The position numbers were made by a program, and so were the translations under genes. The notes under the pieces were generated by a model. That model ran no database searches. It was not told where the DNA came from and saw only the letters and a program-made list of their open reading frames with translations. This document shows positions 8,960-16,848 of a stretch of 64,000 nucleotides of DNA, piece after piece. The stretch comes from an uncultured Clostridia bacterium (GTDB taxonomy: Bacteria; Bacillota; Clostridia; TANB77; CAG-508): positions 1 to 64,000 of the forward strand of contig CAKPDR010000010.1 of the NCBI GenBank assembly GCA_934149075.1. Direction: 5' to 3'. The number at the start of each line of letters is the position of its first letter. Position 1 is the stretch's first letter.

Positions 8960-10267
8960 TTAGTATCCAGGTTTTTCTAATAATTTAAACATATTCTTTT
9001 TATATTTTTCAACACCTGGTTGATTGAATGGATTTACTCCAAGAATCATACCAGACATAGCACATGCTTTCTCAAAGAAATAAATCAAATGTCCAACAGT
9101 CTCTTCTGTTAATTCAGGCAGTTCTATTACTATATTAGGTACATCACCTGAAACATGTGCATCAACCGTTCCTTCCATAGCTTTTTTATTTACATAGTCT
9201 AAACCTTTTCCTGCTAAATAATTTAATCCATCTAAATTGTCTTCTTCTTCTTTAATTGTAATATCTGATTTTGATTTTTCTATTCTTATTACTGTTTCAA
9301 ATAAATTTCTTCTTCCCTCTTGTATGTATTGCCCCATTGAGTGTAAATCCGTAGTAAAATCAACACCTGCAGGGAATATTCCAAGTTGGTCTTTTCCTTC
9401 ACTCTCTCCAAATAATTGTTTCCACCATTCTGTAAAATAATGCATTTTAGGCTCGTAATTTACTAATATTTCTGTGTTTTTATATATTTTGTATAAAATA
9501 TTTCTAATAACTGCATATTGATAACATATATTGTATTTTAAATTTGAATCTTCATATTTTGTTTGAGCAGTTTTTGCACCTTCCATTAATTTGTCTATAT
9601 CTATTCCAGCTACTGCAATCGGTAATAGTCCAACTGCTGTTAAAACTGAATATCTTCCTCCTACATTGTCTGGAATTACAAACGTTTCATATCCTTCTGA
9701 ATTCGCAAGTGTTTTTAATGCTCCTTTTTCTTTATCTGTTGTAACATAAATTCTGCTTCTTGCTTCTTCTATTCCATATCTATTTTCTAACATTTCTCTA
9801 AAAATTCTAAAAGCAATCGCAGGCTCTGTTGTTGTTCCTGATTTTGATATTACATTTACTGAAAAATCCTTTGTTCCAAGGACTTCAATTAAATCATTTA
9901 TATAGTTTGGACTTAAATTGTTTCCTACATATAATATTTGTGGATGTTTTCTTTTTTCTTCTGGCAACATGTTGTCAAATGTGTTTGTTAAACTTTCTAT
10001 TACTGCTCTTGCACCTAGATATGAACCTCCAATTCCAATGACTACAAGCACTTCTGAATCTTCTTGTATTCTTTTTGCTGATGACTTTATCCTTTCGAAT
10101 TCTTCTTTATCATACTTTGTTGGTAATTCAAGCCATCCAACAAAATCCTTCTCATCATTTGCTCTTTTATGTAGTTCTTCATGAATTTGCTCTACTTTTT
10201 CTTTGTATTTCATAATCGCTTTTGGATCTACTCCTGTGTTTTCTAAATTAAGTTTTAAATTTAACAT
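8960..10267 (-). CDS. pgi: Glucose-6-phosphate isomerase
   Basis: Interconverts glucose-6-phosphate and fructose-6-phosphate in glycolysis. The 435-aa protein is of the short bacterial PGI type. Motifs: VVIGIGGSYLGARAVIESL near residue 80, phosphate-binding SKSGTTTEPAIAF, GRYSVLTAVGLLPIAVAG, catalytic HSMGQYIQEG, and the C-terminal lysine in NQPGVEKYKKN. ATG 10267 is chosen over an upstream in-frame GTG (10276), which is too close to AGGGA. rpe lies upstream on the same strand, 90 nt away. Confidence 0.96.
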   Translation of the reverse strand: MLNLKLNLENTGVDPKAIMKYKEKVEQIHEELHKRANDEKDFVGWLELPTKYDKEEFERIKSSAKRIQEDSEVLVVIGIGGSYLGARAVIESLTNTFDNMLPEEKRKHPQILYVGNNLSPNYINDLIEVLGTKDFSVNVISKSGTTTEPAIAFRIFREMLENRYGIEEARSRIYVTTDKEKGALKTLANSEGYETFVIPDNVGGRYSVLTAVGLLPIAVAGIDIDKLMEGAKTAQTKYEDSNLKYNICYQYAVIRNILYKIYKNTEILVNYEPKMHYFTEWWKQLFGESEGKDQLGIFPAGVDFTTDLHSMGQYIQEGRRNLFETVIRIEKSKSDITIKEEEDNLDGLNYLAGKGLDYVNKKAMEGTVDAHVSGDVPNIVIELPELTEETVGHLIYFFEKACAMSGMILGVNPFNQPGVEKYKKNMFKLLEKPGY

Positions 10268-10368
10268 ACTTTTCACTTTCCCTTGTATAATATTTAGGCT
10301 TTTAATGGCTAAACCTATAAACCTCTATTTTTTAATACATCATTTTCAAAAGTTTCAAATCTTCTAAT

Positions 10369-11034
10369 TTACGTAATTTCCTTTAATTCATCAATAATAA
10401 CTTTATAATCAGAAGCCATCAAAATTGCTGTTCCTGCTACTAAAATATTAGCTCCTGCATCTTTTACTCTTTGAGCTGTTTTTAAATTAATTCCTCCATC
10501 TACTTCAATATCTATTTCTAAATTTTTTCGTTCTATATATGATTTCAATTCTGATATTTTTGCTAGCATATCTGTTATTAATGTCTGTCCTCCTTTGCCT
10601 GGTTCAACAGTCATTACTAAACACATATGGATATATGGCAAGTATTCATAAACTTCTTCAATTGGTGTCTCTGGTTTTATCGCAATTCCAACTCTTGATC
10701 CTTTTTCTTTTATTAAATTGACATTTTTCATAATTTCTTCTTTATTTTTACATGCCTCTATGTGAAATGTAATTATATTAGGCTCAACTGCCGAAAAAAC
10801 TTCAATTCCTGTTTCTACATCTTCTACCATTAAATGGATATCCATTGGTAAATTAGAAATTCTTCTAATATAACTACTGTATTCTAACATATTTTGATAT
10901 GTGTCTTTTTCTACAAATTTGCCATCCATAACATCTATGTGAAAATAATCAGTTTTTGATTTTTCTAATGCAAAAAATGTTTCTGCCTCTTTACCTTTTT
11001 CCACTGTTAGGATTGATGTTGATACTTCTATCAT
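10369..11034 (-). CDS. rpe: Ribulose-phosphate 3-epimerase family protein
   Basis: TIM-barrel epimerase of the pentose phosphate pathway (ribulose-5-P to xylulose-5-P). The 221-aa protein has the metal-binding residues in YFHIDVMDGKFV and DIHLMVED, the phosphate loop TVEPGKGGQ, and the catalytic Asp in EVDGGINLKTA. The start has a good AAGGAGGAG site. The loop usually reads NPGFGGQ; here it is EPGKGGQ, so a related epimerase such as an allulose-6-phosphate epimerase cannot be excluded. Confidence 0.85.
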   Translation of the reverse strand: MIEVSTSILTVEKGKEAETFFALEKSKTDYFHIDVMDGKFVEKDTYQNMLEYSSYIRRISNLPMDIHLMVEDVETGIEVFSAVEPNIITFHIEACKNKEEIMKNVNLIKEKGSRVGIAIKPETPIEEVYEYLPYIHMCLVMTVEPGKGGQTLITDMLAKISELKSYIERKNLEIDIEVDGGINLKTAQRVKDAGANILVAGTAILMASDYKVIIDELKEIT

Positions 11035-11224
11035 CTCTCACTCCTCCTTTTCCAACTATATTTTACTATTACTTTTATTAAATATCAAGCTTTTAATTTT
11101 ATTTTTATTCTCTATTGACATATACTCTATTGGGCTGTATACTAATATTGTATTTTTTTCAATATTTTTTTCAATATTTTTAATTTCTTATTGTACTTAA
11201 CTATTCCCAAAGGAGGTGATAATA

Positions 11225-11830
11225 ATGGATATATCTGAAAAGCTTGATTTGCTTATTGAAAAAATTGATGAGCATTTTAAACAAATTGATGCACGTCTTG
11301 ATAAAATCGAAGAGCGTCTTGATAATGTTGAAACTCGCCTTGATAAAATCGAAGAGCGTCTTGATAATGTTGAAACTCGCCTTGATAAAATTGAAGAACG
11401 TCTTGATAACGTTGAAGCTCGCCTTGATAAAATTGAAGAACGTCTTGACAATGTTGAAACTCACCTTGATATTTTAGAAGCACGTTTTGATAACTTAGAA
11501 GCACGCTTTGACAATCTAGAAACTCGTTTTGATAAATTTGAAGAGCAAAACACGATAGGACATAAAGAACTACATAATCGTATAACAAGATTAGAAGCCG
11601 AAAACTTAGAACAGCACGAAAAAATAATGGAAATGTTAAATTCTATAAATTCAACAGTAATACGTTTAGAAACAGATTTTTCAGACAAAATCTCAGCACT
11701 ATTTGATGCTAGAGCAGACTTTTTGAATCATAAAAAAACATATGGTCATGAATTAGAAAATATCAAAAAAGTAGTAAAGAATAATACATTCAGAATCACA
11801 TCTTTAGAACGTAAACTAGAGCAAAACTAA
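11225..11830 (+). CDS. Coiled-coil protein with 14-residue tandem repeats
   Basis: No known function. About residues 10-90 are a string of 14-residue units (LDKIEERLDNVETR and variants) encoded by nearly identical 42-nt DNA repeats, best conserved at about 11289-11464. The repeats are heptad-based (hydrophobic a/d, Glu/Arg elsewhere), so this should be a long coiled coil that multimerises. A second helical part with further heptads follows to the end. The ATG at 11225 has a perfect AGGAGG 8 nt upstream; an upstream GTG overlaps that site and is rejected. It has its own terminator and is divergent from rpe. Confidence 0.75.
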   Translation: MDISEKLDLLIEKIDEHFKQIDARLDKIEERLDNVETRLDKIEERLDNVETRLDKIEERLDNVEARLDKIEERLDNVETHLDILEARFDNLEARFDNLETRFDKFEEQNTIGHKELHNRITRLEAENLEQHEKIMEMLNSINSTVIRLETDFSDKISALFDARADFLNHKKTYGHELENIKKVVKNNTFRITSLERKLEQN

Positions 11831-11845
11831 TTTCTTTATATCCAA

Positions 11846-11882
11846 AAACCCTATACATTGTTTCACATCCTTGTATAGGGTT
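11846..11882 (+). terminator. Intrinsic terminator
   Basis: AACCCTATACA pairs with TGTATAGGGTT around a 13-nt loop, 15 nt after the stop of the coiled-coil gene. Confidence 0.75.
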
Positions 11883-12005
11883 CAATTATTAAAAGTTTCT
11901 ACATTCATTTATCTACTTGTATTTAATTATTTATATTAAAATCTTTTTAATCATCTTAAATACTTGTATTATTATGAAGTACTTACTTTATCACTTTAGA
12001 TTAAT

Positions 12006-12882
12006 TTACCACTTGTGTTTCTCTTTATCTTTAAGTTCTTCATAAATCTTACAAAATCTCTCATATCTTTCTTGCATAATTTCACCAGTTTGCATCGCTT
12101 TTTTAACTCCACAATTTTCTTCTTTAATATGTGTACATCCGTACAAACTCACAATCCAAAATCTTGTTTTTAAACTCTCTAAAATATTTATCCAAATCTT
12201 TACTCTCAATCTCGTCTAATTCAAAACTAGAAAAACCTGGAGTATCCGCAATATATGTATTTTCTGTCAATTCATACAATTTTGTATCTGTTGTTGTATT
12301 TTTACCTTTTTTATTTTTCTTACTAATCTCACCTTCTTGAGTTTTACTTACACCAAAAAGTGCATTTATAATACTTGACTTTCCGACACCAGAATTACCA
12401 GAAAAAACACTTATTTTGTTCAATAACAATAGCTTAAGCTCCTCAATTCCTTGTCCCTGTTTTGCACTTGTAACAATAGTTTTATATCCAACATTTGTAT
12501 ACAATTTTTGTATATCTTTATATGTATCTTGCAAATCTATTTTATTAATTATAATTATCGGCTCTATTCCTAGCATTTCCGCATATGCTAGTTGTTTATC
12601 TAACATTAACAAATCAGGCTTTGGATTTTTAGTTGATATAATAAAAACAATTTGATCTATATTTGCCATTTTAGGTCTTTTAATTTCATTTTTTCTTTCT
12701 TCTACTTTTTCTATAATAGCTGTGTTCATTATTGAATCAGTTATTTGCATTTCAACAATATCTCCTACAAGTGGAGTGATATCTTCATTTTTGAATCTTC
12801 CTCTTGCATGTGCTTCATATGTGCCTTCATCTGTTTTAATTTTGTACGTATTTGATATATTACCAATTATTCTTCCTATCAT
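12006..12882 (-). CDS. rsgA: Ribosome small-subunit GTPase RsgA, with +1 frameshift at CGG
   Basis: RsgA is a circularly permuted GTPase that assists 30S maturation. The frame from 12882 has the OB domain, G4 IINKIDLQ, G1 SGNSGVGKSSIIN and G3 DTPGFSSF, then reaches ...LDCEFV CGG and stops five codons later. Skipping base 12141 and reading on to 12006 restores CEFV-GCTHIKEENC, the C-x4-C-x-H-x5-C zinc site, and the C-terminal helix ending EKHKW. The total is 291 aa, normal for the family. The break (GTA CGG ATG) has the same form as in queH, fabH and the TPR gene. A loss-of-function mutation is the alternative, but the whole zinc domain downstream is intact. Confidence 0.9.
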
Positions 12883-12911
12883 ATTTCTCCTTACTTTTAC
12901 CAGAGGAAATC

Positions 12912-13152
12912 TTTACCAAAGGGGACACCCATAAGTGGTTAAAATCTTTACCAGTAGGGACACTCATTAATGGTAAAACGTGTACTAAAATTTTAATTTA
13001 ACTAATATATATTTAACTATATTTATTAATTATCTATTTTTAATATTAAGTTTTACCATTAATGAGTGTCCCTACTGGTAAAGATTTTAACCACTTATGG
13101 GTGTCCCCTCTGGTAAAGATTTTAACTACTTATGAGTGTCCCCTTTGGTAAA
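12912..13152. repeat. Long inverted repeat built from the GGGGACACCC palindrome family
   Basis: Arms 12912-12979 and 13050-13117 are near-perfect inverted repeats, each made of two direct units (TTTACC-AGTGGGGACACCC-ATAARTGGTTAAAA type). A further half unit extends to 13152. A 70-nt AT-only spacer separates the arms. It fills the whole rsgA upstream gap (270 nt without a gene) and ends at the stop codon of the next gene. Confidence 0.85.
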
Positions 13153-14880
13153 TTAAAAATGTTTACCTTTTTTTCTTGAGACATTCTTATTATTAAAATC
13201 ATCATTTAAATAATCCATTTGATAATTCTTGCTTCTAGCAATATCTTCAATATAATTTGTTTCATCAAATTCTCCTGTTTTATTTTCTTTATATGAACTA
13301 TCTAAATTGTCTGTTTCTTCTGTATGTCCCATATTTTCAAACTCTGAATTCATTTGCATTTCAGCTGTTTCAGAAAGTACTTGATGTTCAGCAAGTGCTT
13401 TGTCTAACTCTTCTCCTCCTGGAAATTCTAAATCTTCTTCTTCATTTTTTTCTTTTGCAATTTTAATTTTTAGAATTACTGCAATTACTACTAATATTAT
13501 TAAAACTGCTATAATTATTATTTTTATTATTTCTTCTCTTCCCCATGTTGATGGTTTTAACCAGCTCATTTTTTCTTTTTCTGATAGATTTTTATTAACA
13601 ATTATTTGATATGTTGCTGTTTTGTCTTCTTTTTCATTTCTCACCAAAATTGTTATTGTATTTTCACCTAATGCTAGTTCTTCATTTCCCAATATTTCAA
13701 CAGTTGTATCATCATCTGTTGCTATTGCGTTTATATCTAATGAACTTAAGTCTTCTGTTAAATCTACTTTATATTCATATGTTCCTGTTTCAAAACTTGG
13801 ATTTAACGTTAATCCTTCTACCTCTAATGAAGATAATCCAAATTCATCTTTTTTTGAGTTACTTGTTGTGGTTGCTGATGCCTCAGTTTCCCCCCTTGTT
13901 ACTTCTATTGTGTATGTCTGTGTTGTTCCATTTTCCGCTGTAACTTGCACAACAAGATTATTTTTTCCAGTTTTTAATTGAGTTTTTCCGGTTCCTACAA
14001 CTTTTGCCTTGCTACTTGTTGCTTCTGCATAAATTTCTATTTCTTCTACATCTTTTGGTACTTTAACAGTATATTGTGTTTTATCTTTTTTGAATCCTGA
14101 AAAGTCATATTTTTCTGGTTTTATTCCTAAACTTTTTAAACTTGCATCTGAATCACCTTGTGTTTGTGTCTCTGTCTCATCAGCTTTTTTTCTCTTTATC
14201 GTAAGTGCATATGTTTTTGTATTTCCTGCCTCCGCAGTTACTGTTATTGTAACTTTTTTACTTTCTCCTTCATTTAAAGACACATCACCTGTTCCTGTAA
14301 CTTTTGCTTTTGAGTCCAATGGCGTTGCATATACATTTACTTTTGAAACATTACTTGGGATTTCTACACTATAATCTGTTGTGTCTTTTTTGAATCCACT
14401 AAAATCATTTGGTTTTATTCCTAGATTTTTTAGTCTTGCTTCATTTGATTTTGATGCTGTCGTATTTTCTCCTGTTGTACCATTCCTCTGATCATTACTA
14501 TTAGACGAATTTGTTGCACTTTTTATATTTACCGATACTGAACCTGATTTTTTTTCATCATTTGCAGTATCACTATCAGCTATAGTTCCAGATACATTTA
14601 TCTTTACTGTTCCTGAACTTCCTGCTGTACAATTTACAGTTAAACTATTATTTCCAATCCATTCATAAGTTTTATCTACTTTCCCATTTTCCGCAGATAT
14701 ATTTACATATCCTTCTCCTCCACTTACTTTTATGGTAACTGTAAAAGTTTCTCCAGGATTAACTTCACTCTTATTCGATGTAACAGACATCGAAACTGTA
14801 GCCAAAGACACATTATTGCAAATATTTATTGTAAATATAAATATTAACATTAGTATAATATTTTTAACAGTATTTTTCAC
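13153..14880 (-). CDS. Secreted or membrane-anchored protein with three cadherin-like beta-sandwich domains
   Basis: Signal peptide at residues 1-28. An immunoglobulin-like N-terminal domain follows (VTSNKSEVNPGETFTVTIKV), then three cadherin-like beta-sandwich repeats of the PF12733 kind, of about 85 residues each. The first two are recognisable by LGIKPNDFSGFKKDTTDYSV and LGIKPEKYDFSGFKKDKTQY. A single membrane helix lies near residue 455 and a charged cytoplasmic tail of about 100 residues follows. It is probably a surface adhesion or scaffold protein. It starts 12 nt after the dockerin glucosaminidase, so the two are almost certainly cotranscribed. Confidence 0.82.
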   Translation of the reverse strand: MKNTVKNIILMLIFIFTINICNNVSLATVSMSVTSNKSEVNPGETFTVTIKVSGGEGYVNISAENGKVDKTYEWIGNNSLTVNCTAGSSGTVKINVSGTIADSDTANDEKKSGSVSVNIKSATNSSNSNDQRNGTTGENTTASKSNEARLKNLGIKPNDFSGFKKDTTDYSVEIPSNVSKVNVYATPLDSKAKVTGTGDVSLNEGESKKVTITVTAEAGNTKTYALTIKRKKADETETQTQGDSDASLKSLGIKPEKYDFSGFKKDKTQYTVKVPKDVEEIEIYAEATSSKAKVVGTGKTQLKTGKNNLVVQVTAENGTTQTYTIEVTRGETEASATTTSNSKKDEFGLSSLEVEGLTLNPSFETGTYEYKVDLTEDLSSLDINAIATDDDTTVEILGNEELALGENTITILVRNEKEDKTATYQIIVNKNLSEKEKMSWLKPSTWGREEIIKIIIIAVLIILVVIAVILKIKIAKEKNEEEDLEFPGGEELDKALAEHQVLSETAEMQMNSEFENMGHTEETDNLDSSYKENKTGEFDETNYIEDIARSKNYQMDYLNDDFNNKNVSRKKGKHF

Positions 14881-14892
14881 TTTTTCCTCCTA

Positions 14893-16611
14893 TTATAGTT
14901 CAATTTTATTTTTATTCATTATATAATTTTTTATATTCATGTAGTCTGATGGTGTTATATTTCCATCTTTATTAACATCTGCACTGTTTAGAGCTGCTCC
15001 ATCTATTTTACTTTTATTCATTATATGATTTTTAACACGCATATAATCAGATGGTGTTACTTCTCCATCTCCATTAACATCTCCCAACACAGAAATTGTA
15101 TATGTATCATTAACTTTATAGCCTGTTGCAAGTTTACCATTTACTGATTCACCAGATGAATTTTTCACAGTGACATTATCTCCCATAAGAGACCTCAAAT
15201 CATCAACTGTTGCATTAGGAACAGCAGTTATTGTATTTTTTGAATTATCAACTTTAACCTTATCATTTTTAGTCACATCACTGTTATCTGGCTCACTAGG
15301 ATTTTCTTGACTTACAGGAACCAAATACATTTTATAACCAGCTTCCCCCTCTTTTGTTTCTCTAGCAGCATATCCTTTAGTACCATCAGCCTTCATTACA
15401 TAATCCCAATAAGTGCCATCTATTTTTTCTGTTGCCTTATTCAATCTAGTAATTATTTCATCTTTATAAACACTAGCAATTTTTTCACCAGAAGTACCTG
15501 GCTTATCTCTCAAATATAAAGAATTCGTAACATTAACTCTTACCAAATCAGTTGTTGTTGGAATATTAGATGAACTTGTTGAGGGTCTCGTAGCTGCAGT
15601 TGTAGGCATATTTTTATAAACAGGTATTATAAAAGTATAACCAGCGTCAACTGAACCAACACCTTCAAAAGTCTTTCTCAAAGTTTGCCCCTCATTTTGT
15701 GCGGCTAAAATATTTTGCATATATTGATGCCAATACAACTTACCATCTGAATTTTCAACATCAAATTTTTGAAAATACATTGTATTTTGACCTTTTGCAA
15801 TATAATCCTTAGCAACTATTTCAGTTCCTCCAGCAATTGACTTTTCCATTGTATTCCAGCCATGTGATTGAGCAGATTTTAGGCCATTTAAAATAACATT
15901 ATCTTTTCCGTTTCCACTCGCACCAATGTTAAAGACATTATAATATCCAATATATTGGCCATTATAACCATTTCCACTAGACAAAGTAGAACCACTTTTT
16001 CCTTGTTCTTGCAAAATTCTTGCAACTATGTAATATGGATTCAAATTATATTTTTTAGCTGAATCTATAATAGTATTTATATAAGAATCATTATTCAAAA
16101 AAGTTCCAGCAACCATTGCCTTTACTGTTTGAGTATTGCATTCTGCATATGATAATTGCATAAATTGAAATACGTCTGAATAATTTATTGAATTTCTTGG
16201 ATCCATCATATACGCAATTGCTGCCTCTGATGCACAATGCATATTTCCATTATCATATTTTGTTTCACCACAAACTTTACAAATCCATTCTCCATCATAT
16301 TTGCTATTGTTTGCTGTAACTAAATTTCTGGGTGAACTTTTATGCCCTACATATTCATTTGCAATTGCCTCATTCCATTCAATATCTGTATATAAAATTT
16401 TAAAATTCCAATTAGGATGCTGATTTTTCAATGTTTGTAACATTTCTTTTATCTGAGGATACTGATTTGAATCAATTGAATTAATATCTGTAGATACTGT
16501 TTGATTTACTGCAAATGCAGAAAAATTTTCATTTTCAAAAATTATATTTATAACCATATATGATATTATCAATATAAGAATAACTAATAACTTTTTTATA
16601 AATTTTTTCAT
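14893..16611 (-). CDS. Secreted glucosaminidase-like cell-wall hydrolase with SH3b and dockerin
   Basis: Exported protein (signal peptide about 1-34). Residues 50-340 resemble the LytD/GH73-type N-acetylglucosaminidase family (YYIVARILQEQGKSG, YYNVFNIGASG, GWNTMEKSIAGG). A bacterial SH3-like region follows at about 360-435 (SLYLRDKPGTSGEKIA). The C-terminus is a type I dockerin with two calcium-binding repeats (GDVNGDGEVTPSDYM and ADVNKDGNITPSDYM). A dockerin on a peptidoglycan hydrolase implies docking to a cohesin partner; no cohesin gene is seen here. It is transcribed from the promoter at 16694-16723. Confidence 0.85.
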   Translation of the reverse strand: MKKFIKKLLVILILIISYMVINIIFENENFSAFAVNQTVSTDINSIDSNQYPQIKEMLQTLKNQHPNWNFKILYTDIEWNEAIANEYVGHKSSPRNLVTANNSKYDGEWICKVCGETKYDNGNMHCASEAAIAYMMDPRNSINYSDVFQFMQLSYAECNTQTVKAMVAGTFLNNDSYINTIIDSAKKYNLNPYYIVARILQEQGKSGSTLSSGNGYNGQYIGYYNVFNIGASGNGKDNVILNGLKSAQSHGWNTMEKSIAGGTEIVAKDYIAKGQNTMYFQKFDVENSDGKLYWHQYMQNILAAQNEGQTLRKTFEGVGSVDAGYTFIIPVYKNMPTTAATRPSTSSSNIPTTTDLVRVNVTNSLYLRDKPGTSGEKIASVYKDEIITRLNKATEKIDGTYWDYVMKADGTKGYAARETKEGEAGYKMYLVPVSQENPSEPDNSDVTKNDKVKVDNSKNTITAVPNATVDDLRSLMGDNVTVKNSSGESVNGKLATGYKVNDTYTISVLGDVNGDGEVTPSDYMRVKNHIMNKSKIDGAALNSADVNKDGNITPSDYMNIKNYIMNKNKIEL

Positions 16612-16693
16612 TTCTTACACCTCTTTTGTTTATCTCGTCATATATTTCGGTTCTTATGTTTTTAGGATTTTTATCCTATTTCTTCGCTATAAG

Positions 16694-16723
16694 TATATCA
16701 TTATTCTCCTTTTTTAGTCAACA
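16694..16723 (-). promoter_or_regulatory. SigA-type promoter for the glucosaminidase operon
   Basis: -35 TTGACT (16723-16718), an 18-nt spacer and -10 TATACT (16699-16694). The transcript would carry an 80-nt leader with a small AGGAT/ATCCT hairpin. Confidence 0.65.
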
Positions 16724-16748
16724 TTAGACAATGATTTTTTTATTACAT

Positions 16749-16777
16749 TTGTGTTACAAATGCATTTATGCTATAAT
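16749..16777 (+). promoter_or_regulatory. SigA-type promoter for the U32 peptidase gene
   Basis: -35 TTGTGT, a 17-nt spacer and -10 TATAAT. It lies 72 nt before the start codon; the leader contains one TGTACCSGGTACA palindrome. Confidence 0.7.
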
Positions 16778-16795
16778 ATATGTAAATTTAGATTT

Positions 16796-16826
16796 GGGAC
16801 AAAATGTACCGGGTACAAAATTGCCC
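16796..16826. repeat. TGTACCSGGTACA palindrome
   Basis: A single full copy (GGGACA ... GTACCGGGTAC ... TTGCCC) in the 5' leader of the U32 gene, 22 nt before the ATG. Confidence 0.8.
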
Positions 16827-16848
16827 AAAATTAAGATTGGAGTTAATT

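Noticed and set aside
11280..11560. CRISPR-like array
   Set aside because: The regular 42-nt repeats have no spacers and are an open coiled-coil coding sequence.
13611..14374. Long hydrophobic plus-strand reading frames opposite the surface protein
   Set aside because: Antisense shadows of an AT-rich repetitive gene; no ribosome site or family similarity.
16804..16848. Upstream start codons that add MYRVQN-type peptides to several genes
   Set aside because: These codons lie inside the TGTACCSGGTACA palindromes (also before queH, der, fabF and the flippase); conserved starts with ribosome sites lie further down.
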